The notes under the pieces are model-generated. The model was given only the letters and a program-made list of their open reading frames with translations, was not told the DNA's origin and searched no databases. Of a stretch of DNA of 64,000 nucleotides, positions 55,465 to 64,000 are shown one piece after another. The DNA is from Rhizoclosmatium globosum (taxonomy: Eukaryota; Chytridiomycota; Chytridiomycetes; Chytridiales; Chytriomycetaceae). The position numbers and the translations under genes were made by a program. Each line of letters starts with the position of its first letter. Within the stretch, counting starts at the first letter, position 1. The stretch is taken from assembly GCA_002104985.1 (NCBI GenBank), contig MCGO01000014.1, positions 578,501 through 642,500 of the forward strand, written 5' to 3'.

Positions 55465-56163
55465 CGAATCTAGTAGAGATCCTGTTATCGGGTAGCTCGA
55501 AAAGTTTGTTGGTGAGGAAGGCCCCGGGAGCAAACCCGGGCGCGAACTAACTGATCGGCAGCGCCAGACACGCTTTTGCCTAGGTGCCTGACCTCATCCT
55601 CGACCCTGACACGATCTTGATTAAAGCTGTAAGGAGCAATTGTAAAGACTTAGGTGCAACCCCACCGGGAATACACGGTGACGACCCGAAGTCACCCCAA
55701 GAGGGCGAGAGCCAAGTAAGCGGAAACGAGTAGCAAGATAGTAGATCCGCGGGGCGCGCGGGGACGAAACCTTACGAAAGAAATGCCGAAATGACTCGCA
55801 GGGCACTACGGGAGTGTAAAACCGGTGGGGAGGCGGGGCGCGTAGCGTATTTGAGCTCCAAGCGGGTGACCCCGCGAGCCCAAAACAACAAGCCCAAACC
55901 TTAGAAATTACAAAAACTACGACAAAGCCATGAAAACCTCAGATTGGGTAAAGCAGAAACTTAAGTTCGGTCAATCATAATAAAAGACTCGCCCCGAAGC
56001 TACCTCTCTATACTTACCTGGTTGTTAGCACATCCAAACCTCCTCGTGGTGGCCCCTGGATTACGCTAATTGGACCTAACAACCGCGGTGAAGACCGCCG
56101 TGGCGCAAGCCCGAGACCAATACTTCGCCCTGGGACGGCGTTAAACTCATCCAAAACCCAAAC

Positions 56164-59100
56164 ATGTCCAAACGCAGCAGAAACAAGAACAATTCCGGTA
56201 GTGGCCCCCGCCCCACTAGTACGGATCAAGCTAGGGAACCTGTGGCCGAAGCTGTCCCCACAGGCAAAACAAACAGCACTGGTCCCCCCAAAAACCCAAA
56301 ACCCCCCGTCAAGAAAACTACAGCCGAAGCCGCTGAAGCAAATCTCGCACGGGCAACCGCTGCAGCAACCCTCACCGACACAGTGTATACGGTTGAACTC
56401 CCCGAAGACTTCAACGAAATCACGTGGGCCGAGGCAAAAACCAAACTCCTGGACGCCGCTTACGACAAGGACATCCAAATCAAACAAATCCAACCGACCG
56501 CAGGTTCTTTCCGATTTACCCTGGACGGGGGTACAAAAGAAGAAGTAAAGTCAGTTATGCTTGCGCACGGGATCCAGCGCAAGAACCTCCCTCCCATCAA
56601 GGTAAGGTTCACCCACGTTCCCAAGGAAAAAAGAAAAGAACTAACCAAAAACCCCACCACCCAGGTCTTCAAGTGCATACCAGACCCGTACTTCAAGCCT
56701 ACCCCAATCAAGCCATCGGAAGAAAACCCAATCATCGGCTTCCTACCAGGCGTTCCCCTCGGAACTACCAATGACTTAATCAAGAGCCAAATGGTAGGAT
56801 GGACCGTCAAAGCCATTGAAGCCCAGTACTACCGCAATACGGATATCGGTGAACGCCTCGTTCACTTCCACCCAACAACCGCCACCACCGCCACCGCCAT
56901 GGTCCTAACAGACAAAGCCCCCCCCCCAGACCCAGTCATCCCCGAGAAGATCACCATCCTTGGATCCAAGATCTCTTTCTACCTCAAAAACTACTGCTCC
57001 CAGTGCAAACTGGTCGGTCACATTGTCAACAAATGTCCGGTGAACATCAAGATTCACGAGACTGAGAAGAAAAGGAAAGCGCAAGAGATATTGGAAAGCA
57101 AGATGAAAACCAAAATCGTAAGTCCCACCCCCAAAGAAACCCCAAACAAAACCAACAAACCCTCCCCAGATCTAGCCAAGAAACCAAGCGGAAACCGGTT
57201 CGAAGTGCTATCTTTTGAAGAGCCCTTGATTGAAAGGAAAAAAAATAATAATAAAATAACTGATGTACAAAACACTGTCCCAAACCCAACCCCCGTTAAG
57301 CCTAACACCCCCCTTAAAATAGCAAGCTGGAACGTAAGAGGCCTAAACAACCCAGCATCCCAGAACCTCCTCAGGACCATTGTAGAACAATTCGACCTAG
57401 ACATTGTAGCACTCCAGGAACTAAAAGGAAAGAACTTACCTCAAACCCATGACTTCCCACTGCTAGAAAGCTACAACCTCTTGGCCACCCCTAACGAAAA
57501 GGGCGACCACGACATAGGCCTACTAGTCAAGAAATCACTAAAAATGGAATTCACACCAAAGACCCTAACCAAACACGCAGTTGAATACAGGCATGAAGAA
57601 ATAACCATCGTTAACATCCACGGCCCACTTGAAAGAAAGAGCAGTGAATGGGAAAAGATCTCAAAAGGAATCGACCCAAGAACCGACATCTTGGTAGGAG
57701 ACTTCAACATCTGCCTACATAACCAAGACCGACTCCCAAACAACCCAGATAGATTCACCAAAAACATCAAGAAGATGGTAGAGACCCTAAACCTCGAAGA
57801 CGTGCACAAAAAGCTCCACCCAGACGAAACAGACTACACCCATACACACCCTAAAGGTAAATCAAGAATAGACAGAGCCTACGTCAAACCAACAATCCCA
57901 ACGTCCAACTGGAAAACGATACCAACCAACGGAGAAATATCAGATCACCACCTAATAACCTTCGAAATAAACAAAATACAAACCCCGAACAAACCTAAAC
58001 AAAAGTACCCGTCCAAACTCAAACCAAAAACCCTCAGAAACAAACAGGTAATTAAATGGATAGAAGACCTAACCAGAAAGGCAGCCAACTGGGAAGAGCT
58101 CTACTCCGAAATAACCAAAAACATCGACAAACTCAACAGAATGGACGACAGAAAATTCACGTCAAAAATAAAATCGCTCATAACCAAAAGGAAAAAAGCC
58201 TTAAACCGTAATGATCCCGAAGGAGTAACAAGTACTGAAAAAGAAATAAAAGACCTCCTCACAGAGATCTCGAACATACAACCCCAACTTCGGAAGGAAA
58301 TTGAATCCCGGTTAGGTTCAAGCTTCCTAAGTGACCCCCAACTCAAGTACCTACTCTACCCGCCAAAACCAGCGGAACCCATAAAAGCCCTAAGAAAAGA
58401 CGAGAACGACACACCCCACGAAGAGATAGAAAAGATGCTGGAGATAACAACAGACTTCTATAAGGAACTCTTCAAATATATACCCACCACAGAGGAAGCA
58501 CAGAACGCAGCAGTGAAAGCCCTCAGAGATGAGAAAGAAAACGTAGAAGCACCCCTCATAAATACAATCCAAACACCCATAACCGAAAAAGAACTTAGAA
58601 AAGCAGTGACGGGTCTTAAAAGCAACCGAAGCTGCGGACCGGACGGAATACCATACGAACTATTCAAAGAATGGTGCCAGGACGAGAGGTTCGAAGGGAC
58701 CCTAAGAACGGCATTGTCTGACGCCATACAAGGAAGAAAAGAACTCCCCCGAAGCAAGGAAGCAATAATAAAGCTCCTCTTCAAAAAAAAGGATAAAACA
58801 CTCCTTAAGTTCTACAGACCCATAACCCTGATGAACACGGTATATAAACTATTCACAAAGATCCTAAGCACCAGACTGACCGTAGCCATGGAACCCCTCT
58901 TCAATAAGGACCAGCATGCCTTTATACAAGGGAGAAGCATCCTAGACCCCATTTACCTAGTCCAAACAATAATAACGGCATGTGAAAACGGAACCCTAGA
59001 AGGAGCTGTCCTAGTCTTCCTAGACCAGACCAAGGCATACGACAGAGTAAGCCATGAGTACATGTACAAATGCCTCGAAGCCATGCAACTCCCACACCAT

Positions 59101-61119
59101 ACCATCCAACTCATAAGATCACTTTACACGGACTGTACAACCCAAATAGACATAAACGGCCTAGTAACCGAACCCATCCTGCTTGAACAAGGAATCAAAC
59201 AGGGGGACCCCTTGAGCTGCATCCTATTCATAAGCGTCATGGAATCACTAGCAGCAAACCTCAGAACCAAAACACAAATAGGCATACCGATAGGAGGAAT
59301 AAACAAGATATGCGAACTATACGTTGACGACACAACCTTAATCCTAAAAAACCCGGAAGAATACGCAACAGCATTTGAAGCGATTGAGACATATAAAGCA
59401 GGCAGCAATGCAGACTTCAATGTGGCCAAATCATTCACGCTTCTATGCGGAAACCAGATAGGGCCAAACACTGTCCCAAACCTCCCACCAACCGAAAACA
59501 ATGATGATGGAAAAGCAGAAGGAATCAGACACCTAGGAGCCATGGTCGGAAAGTACGCCAACGGGACATCCGTATGGAATAACCTGATCACCAAAACCAT
59601 CAAGGAAGCCAAAGCACTAAGACTCGAAAGATTCACCGTGCCCGAAAGGATTAGTACGCTCCGAACCTACATCACCCCAATAATAACGTTCGGGACCCAA
59701 ATAGAGAAAGTCGACCAAACCAAAATAAATGAACTACAGGCCACCTTACACAGAGAGGTAATATGGGCCAACGAAACTGCCTGGCTGAACGACAATGACC
59801 TAGGACTACATAAAAACCACGGAGGCCTAAACATGCCAATGATAAAACACTGCATAACAAAGTCGGCGATTGACCTTGTCAAAAACTGGCCAAGAGGCAA
59901 AACACCCATCAAGCAGTGGCAAAGACTCCTGCTACACCAATGGCACGTAGCCATAAAAACCAATACGAAAAACCAACAAATAAAAAAGATGACCTTTGAA
60001 GAAATGGAAAAAAAGTTCACAGACCCATTCACCCAAAAAGTCCCGGACGTCGGAACGCAAAAATGGTGGCCAAAGCACCTCCATGACTTCCACTCAAGAT
60101 GGCACAACCTACAACCGAAATTGAAGAAAGAAATAGTAAGAGACCCAGAAGACGAAACAGACCCATCGATAAACGATCTCCCGATTGCATACTCAATATT
60201 TTACACACACAAACAATCACGCGCATGGGAAACGCATACAACCCTTATTACAAGCAGCAACACTAACACGTTCCAAGACCTATTCCACCCAAACCAGAAC
60301 GAGAACTACTCCAAAAGAGTGGAGAGAGAAAAATGGAGAGGAGAATGTAAGTACCTCAAAAAGTACACGATAACCCCAAACAGCAACAGAGACCAGAGAG
60401 TCAACCAGATCCTCCTGGTTGACACACCCGAATATGAACCCATGAACGAGGCCTATAAAAGCAACCACACCAAAGCACTCGCAAATAGCAGCATCCCAAA
60501 AATGCCAGAAGCCCTATGGAACAAGTTCTGGAAGATCCCACTCGAACCAAAAGTAAGAGTGTCGACCTACCGATTAATCATAGAAAGGCAAAAACTTGGT
60601 TACCAGAGAAACCCAAAAACCACCTGTCCCAACTGCGACGAAAACGTAACTGAATCTCCCAAACACCTGTACAATGAATGCAAGATGGCCAAGGATCTCA
60701 GGGAACCATGGAAAGGAATTAGACCTAACCTTACACTTGAATTCAAGGATGGAAAAAGCCTCGAAACCATGTTCCAAACTACAAACAAAACCATAACAAT
60801 CCCAGTGATCATCACCTCCTACTTACACACCATATGGAAAGAAAGGAACAACGTCACAAGAAACGAAAATCGCTCAACACAAAAAACCCTTAGAAAAAAC
60901 ATGTCAAATACATGCCTGGACCTAGTAGAGAGAATCCAGAGTAAGCGAGCCCTAACACCCTCAAAACCCGACTCACCAGAAGGTCTGGAACTCCCAATCA
61001 TCCTTAAGTACCTACAAATACTTATAGAAGAAGGAACCCAAGCCATACCCAACGACATCCTCAGCGAATGGAAGGCCCTCTTAAACAAGGTGCCCCCAAA
61101 GGTTGTCAAGCCCTCGTAA
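56164..61119 (+). CDS. Retrotransposon polyprotein: zinc knuckle, APE endonuclease, reverse transcriptase
   Basis: 1651 uninterrupted codons. Residues 1-380 are a basic, gag-like region with one CCHC knuckle near 278-291 (CSQCKLVGHIVNKC). An APE-type endonuclease spans about 384-600: IASWNVRGLNNPASQNLL, IVALQELKG with the catalytic Glu, GDFNICLHNQD, SRIDRAYV and SDHHLITFEI. Reverse transcriptase spans about 800-1150: FYRPITLMNTVYKLF, FLDQTKAYDRVSHEYM, GIKQGDPLSCILFISVMESL and YVDDTTLIL with the two catalytic Asp. Near 1487 a C-terminal CCHC-like motif (CPNCDENVTESPKHLYNEC) precedes a basic end. Fusion of the gag-like part and pol in one frame is notable. The APE presence puts it outside the R2 type and nearer R1/I/Tad/Tx1-like groups. 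The intact frame suggests recent activity. Confidence 0.95.
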   Translation: MSKRSRNKNNSGSGPRPTSTDQAREPVAEAVPTGKTNSTGPPKNPKPPVKKTTAEAAEANLARATAAATLTDTVYTVELPEDFNEITWAEAKTKLLDAAYDKDIQIKQIQPTAGSFRFTLDGGTKEEVKSVMLAHGIQRKNLPPIKVRFTHVPKEKRKELTKNPTTQVFKCIPDPYFKPTPIKPSEENPIIGFLPGVPLGTTNDLIKSQMVGWTVKAIEAQYYRNTDIGERLVHFHPTTATTATAMVLTDKAPPPDPVIPEKITILGSKISFYLKNYCSQCKLVGHIVNKCPVNIKIHETEKKRKAQEILESKMKTKIVSPTPKETPNKTNKPSPDLAKKPSGNRFEVLSFEEPLIERKKNNNKITDVQNTVPNPTPVKPNTPLKIASWNVRGLNNPASQNLLRTIVEQFDLDIVALQELKGKNLPQTHDFPLLESYNLLATPNEKGDHDIGLLVKKSLKMEFTPKTLTKHAVEYRHEEITIVNIHGPLERKSSEWEKISKGIDPRTDILVGDFNICLHNQDRLPNNPDRFTKNIKKMVETLNLEDVHKKLHPDETDYTHTHPKGKSRIDRAYVKPTIPTSNWKTIPTNGEISDHHLITFEINKIQTPNKPKQKYPSKLKPKTLRNKQVIKWIEDLTRKAANWEELYSEITKNIDKLNRMDDRKFTSKIKSLITKRKKALNRNDPEGVTSTEKEIKDLLTEISNIQPQLRKEIESRLGSSFLSDPQLKYLLYPPKPAEPIKALRKDENDTPHEEIEKMLEITTDFYKELFKYIPTTEEAQNAAVKALRDEKENVEAPLINTIQTPITEKELRKAVTGLKSNRSCGPDGIPYELFKEWCQDERFEGTLRTALSDAIQGRKELPRSKEAIIKLLFKKKDKTLLKFYRPITLMNTVYKLFTKILSTRLTVAMEPLFNKDQHAFIQGRSILDPIYLVQTIITACENGTLEGAVLVFLDQTKAYDRVSHEYMYKCLEAMQLPHHTIQLIRSLYTDCTTQIDINGLVTEPILLEQGIKQGDPLSCILFISVMESLAANLRTKTQIGIPIGGINKICELYVDDTTLILKNPEEYATAFEAIETYKAGSNADFNVAKSFTLLCGNQIGPNTVPNLPPTENNDDGKAEGIRHLGAMVGKYANGTSVWNNLITKTIKEAKALRLERFTVPERISTLRTYITPIITFGTQIEKVDQTKINELQATLHREVIWANETAWLNDNDLGLHKNHGGLNMPMIKHCITKSAIDLVKNWPRGKTPIKQWQRLLLHQWHVAIKTNTKNQQIKKMTFEEMEKKFTDPFTQKVPDVGTQKWWPKHLHDFHSRWHNLQPKLKKEIVRDPEDETDPSINDLPIAYSIFYTHKQSRAWETHTTLITSSNTNTFQDLFHPNQNENYSKRVEREKWRGECKYLKKYTITPNSNRDQRVNQILLVDTPEYEPMNEAYKSNHTKALANSSIPKMPEALWNKFWKIPLEPKVRVSTYRLIIERQKLGYQRNPKTTCPNCDENVTESPKHLYNECKMAKDLREPWKGIRPNLTLEFKDGKSLETMFQTTNKTITIPVIITSYLHTIWKERNNVTRNENRSTQKTLRKNMSNTCLDLVERIQSKRALTPSKPDSPEGLELPIILKYLQILIEEGTQAIPNDILSEWKALLNKVPPKVVKPS

Positions 61120-61139
61120 GAGGCACCTCTCGGAGTGGG

Positions 61140-61180
61140 CCAAGGCAGAGCGGAGGGGTTCGAATCCCCTACGATCATCC
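61140..61180 (+). other. tRNA T-arm-like hairpin in the retrotransposon 3' tail
   Basis: AGGGG-TTCGAAT-CCCCT at 61154-61170 makes a perfect 5-bp stem with the canonical T-loop, and GGTTCGAATCC is a perfect pol III B-box. Upstream TCGGAGTGGGCCAAGGC loosely resembles a D-arm/A-box, but there is no room for an anticodon arm. Such an RNA end could be recognised by the element's reverse transcriptase. Confidence 0.55.
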
Positions 61181-61253
61181 CCTAGTTGGTGGGACGCACT
61201 GCTGACGAGCCACCTCCCTAATCAAAGAGGAAGGCAACTTCACTCAGGAGATC

Positions 61254-61364
61254 AAGATGATCAGATACCGTCGTAGTCCTGACCGTAAACTATGCCGACT
61301 AGGGATCGGGCGTTGTATTTCATGACACGCTCGGCACCTTATGAGAAATCAAAGTCTTTGGGTA

Positions 61365-61435
<71 letters not shown>

Positions 61436-61467
61436 GCGGCTTAATTTGACTCAACACGGGGAAACTC

Positions 61468-61498
<31 letters not shown>

Positions 61499-61873
61499 TT
61501 GAGAGCTCTTTCTTGATTCTATGGGTGGTGGTGCATGGCCGTTCTTAGTTGGTGGAGTGATTTGTCTGGTTAATTCCGATAACGAACGAGACCTTAGTCT
61601 GCTAAATAGTTGGGCTCACTTTGGTGGGTTTCAACTTCTTAGAGAGACTTCTTACGCATAGTGAGAGGAAGTTTGAGGCAATAACAGGTCTGTGATGCCC
61701 TTAGATGTTCTGGGCCGCACGCGCGCTACAATGATGGAGGCAGCAAGTAATTCACCTTGGCCGGAAGGCCCGGGTAATCTTGTGAAACTTTATCGTGTTG
61801 GGGATTGTCCTTTGTAATTATCGGACATGAACGAGGAATTCCTAGTAAGCGCAAGTCATCAGCTTGCGTTGAT

Positions 61874-61919
<46 letters not shown>

Positions 61920-62061
61920 AATGGCTTAGTGAGACCTCCGGATCGACGATTTTTGGGCCGCAAGGCCTGATGGTTGTTGAGAAGCTGGTCAAACTTGGTC
62001 ATTTAGAGGAAGTAAAAGTCGTAACAAGGTAACCGTAGGTGAACCTGCGGTTGGATCATTA
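61254..62061 (+). rRNA. 18S rRNA, 3' part
   Basis: Resumes with AAGATGATCAGATACCGTCG and continues through AAACTTAAAGGAATTGACGG, CTTAATTTGACTCAACACGG and GTACACACCGCCCGTCGCTA to the 3' end near 62061. The final helix reads AACCGTAGGTGAACCTGCGG followed by TTGGATCATTA. Nearly all eukaryotes have AAGGATCATTA there, so TT for AA is unusual. It extends the terminal stem by two A-T pairs, as in bacteria. Confidence 0.95.
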
Positions 62062-62959
62062 CTGATTCTGCTGATGGACCCCCAATTTTCCTGAGGGCAG
62101 TGTTTGCTTTCTTGGAGTCGTCAAAAAACTCTAAGGGCAGGCAAGGCATTCCTGAGAAAAGGGGTAACCCTGACGCCAGTTTACAGTCGCGTCGCTTATT
62201 GGATAGCGATCGTACGTTCCTTGGAGGACTGCAGGCCGTCTTTTTAGTTCGGTAGGCTGTTTCCTTTTCCATGCAAACGTCCGGTGGTTTTCTGCCTAGC
62301 GCGAATCGAGGATCGACTCTTGGGTTGATTTTCTTTTGAATCCTAGGGAATGATGCGAGTTTTGAGTTTTGGTTCTGACTGTTCTTGGTCTTTTTGTCTT
62401 TGGACTTCTTTGGTTCTGAGTGACTGAAAGACAGGGGAGAGCTCAGGGGGGAATTGACGAAGCTTCTAAGAAGATCCGCAAGGGTTGGCATTGGAAGTGG
62501 AGATTTTCTCTAGGGTTTTTTTCTGTTGATTGGGAGCGAAAGGATTGGGGGGGAAAGGAGGTGGGAGTTCTGGGGATAGAAGGAGTCAAACGTGCGATTC
62601 GTGTTGAGCCTTGGGGGACGAGGGGAGAAAGACCTTTGGGAAAGTCCGAGACGAGCGCCTGGAGGGAGAGCTATTGGGCCTTGTAGCGGTGGGGAGACTT
62701 GGCCGAAAGACTAGACCAATGTGGTATTCCTTGGGACAACAAGTTCGCGGTCCCTTAAGTACCCTCTAGCTACCGAGTTAGGACTGCCTAAAAAACAGTA
62801 TTGGCTCACCAGCTTTTGGGGATGGTAACGTCTTAACAGGTTACAACTAGCTTCCTTCGGGAGGCCGGGGGAGAGGTGCTCACTCTCTAGACAAAAAACA
62901 AACTATAACCCGTCGTCAAGTACGTTTCATTTCTGATTCGTGTTTGAAAAACCAAATAC
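62062..62959 (+). other. Internal transcribed spacer 1 (ITS1)
   Basis: About 900 bp between the 18S end and the 5.8S start, which is long for a fungus. It is GC-rich and structured in places. No insertion or ORF of note is seen. The boundaries follow from the flanking rRNAs. Confidence 0.88.
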
Positions 62960-63116
62960 AACTTTAGACAATGGATCTCTTGGCTCACGCATCGATGAAG
63001 AACGTAGCGAATTGCGATAATTATTGTGAATTGCAGATTTAGTGAATCATCGAGTCTTTGAACGCATATTGCACCCTCTGGTATTCCGGGGGGTATGTCT
63101 GTTTGAGAACCGTTTA
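62960..63116 (+). rRNA. 5.8S rRNA
   Basis: Starts AACTTTAGACAATGGATCTC and contains GCATCGATGAAGAACGTAGC, TGTGAATTGCAGATTTAGTG and AATCATCGAGTCTTTGAACG. It ends near TGTTTGAGAACC; 157 bases is the normal length. Core sequence agrees with fungal 5.8S. Confidence 0.96.
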
Positions 63117-63514
63117 ATCTCTCAAGACCCGGACCTGATTTCGGTCAGGAAAGGCGATTGGATTTGGCCGTTCCCTTAACGACTCTTTACTGAGTCTGCT
63201 TGGGATGTTGCCGAAATACAGCGATCGGAGCTCCCGTGCTTGAAGGGTCTTCTCTTTACTAGTACTGAATCTCTATGATAAACCGACGTGGATTACTAGG
63301 GACCGCTTGCGGACTCTTTTACTTAGCGTGTGGTCGAAATAGAGCAGGAAGCCTAAGAGAATTCATCCCAAACCTTCTGAGCTATGCCTATAAGGTAAAC
63401 GCGAGTATACGGCTCGAACCTGAACATGCCAGGCGATCGTCTTCTGCGACTCCCCGTCCTTGCCTAGCGAGGGGTTGGATGTTCCAATAGAAGACGGTTG
63501 TACACCTGATATTT
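63117..63514 (+). other. Internal transcribed spacer 2 (ITS2)
   Basis: About 400 bp between 5.8S and 28S. No gene; the borders are defined by the flanking rRNAs. Confidence 0.88.
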
Positions 63515-63548
63515 TTGGTCTCAAATCAGACAAGACGACCCGCTGAAC

Positions 63549-63580
<32 letters not shown>

Positions 63581-63846
63581 CAACAGGGATTCCCTTAGTA
63601 ACGGCGAGTGAAGCGGGAAAAGCTCAAATTTAAAATCTCCTAGGTTCCCTAGGCGAATTGTAGTTTCAAGAAGCGTATTTCTGAGGTGGCCGCGGACCAA
63701 GTCTGCTGGAAGGCAGCGCCATAGAGGGTGATAGCCCCGTAGGTCTCTGAGTCCACTTCGTTATGATTGCGTCTTCGAAGAGTCGTACAGTTTGAGAATG
63801 CTGTGCTAATTGGGAGGTAAATATCTTCTAAAGCTAAATACTGGCG

Positions 63847-63881
<35 letters not shown>

Positions 63882-64000
63882 ATGAAAAGAACTTTGAAAA
63901 GAGAGTTAAATAGTACGTGAAATTGTCTAAAGTGAAACGTTTGAAACCAGTATCGGAGGGCGATGGACAACCGCAAGGTGCATTCATCGCATTCTGTGCC
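63515..64000 (+). rRNA. 28S rRNA, 5' end (continues beyond window)
   Basis: Begins near TTGGTCTCAAATCAGACAAG and includes ACCCGCTGAACTTAAGCATA, TCAATAAGCGGAGGAAAAGA, TAACGGCGAGTGAAGCGGGA and ACCGATAGCGAACAAGTACC. These are the usual start and D1 region of fungal 28S. The gene runs off the right edge. Confidence 0.96.

Larger units (their letters stand above)
55465..61253 (+). mobile_element. Full-length non-LTR retrotransposon inserted in the 18S rRNA gene
   Basis: About 5.79 kb. AAGATGATCA occurs at 55455-55464 and again at 61254-61263; the duplication may extend to GATC(G)AAGATGATCA. Removing the insert and one copy restores the universal 18S sequence GATCGAAGATGATCAGATAC, which corresponds to the bacterial 790 loop. 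Parts: 5' leader 55465-56163 (699 bp, GC-rich, many short hairpins), a single ORF, and a 134-bp 3' tail without poly(A). Same orientation as the rRNA, as expected for rDNA-specific non-LTR elements that use Pol I read-through. Known 18S inserters (R7 in mosquitoes, R8 in hydra) show that the 18S gene can be a target; whether this site equals theirs must be checked. Confidence 0.92.

Noticed and set aside
55465..61253. Group I intron or homing-endonuclease intron in 18S rRNA
   Set aside because: A 10-bp duplication flanks the insert and the ORF is a LINE polyprotein; no conserved group I core was recognised and there is no terminal G at an exon U-site.

Overview
The window looks like nuclear DNA of a zoosporic (chytrid-type) fungus. 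Protein genes are broken by many short GT-AG introns (mostly about 45-70 bp). The contents are eukaryotic and fungal: a chitinase-type GH18 enzyme, LysM/chitin-deacetylase-like genes, MRT4, HSC20, an ABCC transporter, a U2 snRNA gene and nuclear tRNAs. The right end is an 18S-5.8S-28S rDNA unit with fungal-looking 5.8S and 28S. The lineage is inferred from gene content, not from a tree.

Layout. 1-4.4 kb: a receptor-like gene with a PstS-like ectodomain and a polytopic membrane domain, running off the left edge. 4.5-7.3 kb: three small genes for single-pass membrane proteins. 7.5-9.4 kb: a GH18 protein and a TTAA-flanked MITE. 9.8-13.5 kb: a proline-rich protein, the U2 snRNA gene and two small membrane proteins. 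13.7-18.5 kb: three LysM/polysaccharide-deacetylase copies, all damaged, with two tRNA genes among them; one copy carries a hAT-like MITE with an 8-bp target duplication. 18.5-20 kb: an AT-rich element with long terminal inverted repeats. 20.3-24.7 kb: a GNAT acetyltransferase, a secreted 8-Cys protein, a polytopic membrane gene with an in-frame TGA, and a Ser-rich protein. 24.9-27.7 kb: tail-to-tail SLC1-type symporter copies, both with damaged N-termini.

27.9-39.9 kb is the most striking locus. Six tandem copies of a sensor gene encode membrane segment, large Cache-like extracellular domain, membrane segment and coiled-coil, with no output enzyme. One copy is split by an insertion and one is 5'-truncated and runs in frame into a KDM8/JMJD5-like gene. 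Directly downstream (40.0-43.3 kb) are three tandem intronless 7TM proteins. The locus may be a lineage-expanded chemosensory cluster.

43.3-54.2 kb holds housekeeping and secreted genes: HSC20 (with an 898-bp repeat-filled intron containing a duplicated exon fragment), MRT4, a full ABCC transporter and a Cys-rich protein with a binding-module-like C-terminus. At about 55,033 a reverse-strand coding fragment abuts an 18S rRNA gene that lacks its first third. That 18S gene is interrupted at its universally conserved '790-loop' region by a 5.8-kb non-LTR retrotransposon with an intact 1651-codon ORF (zinc knuckle, APE endonuclease, reverse transcriptase) and a 10-bp target duplication. After it come the rest of 18S, ITS1, 5.8S, ITS2 and the start of 28S.
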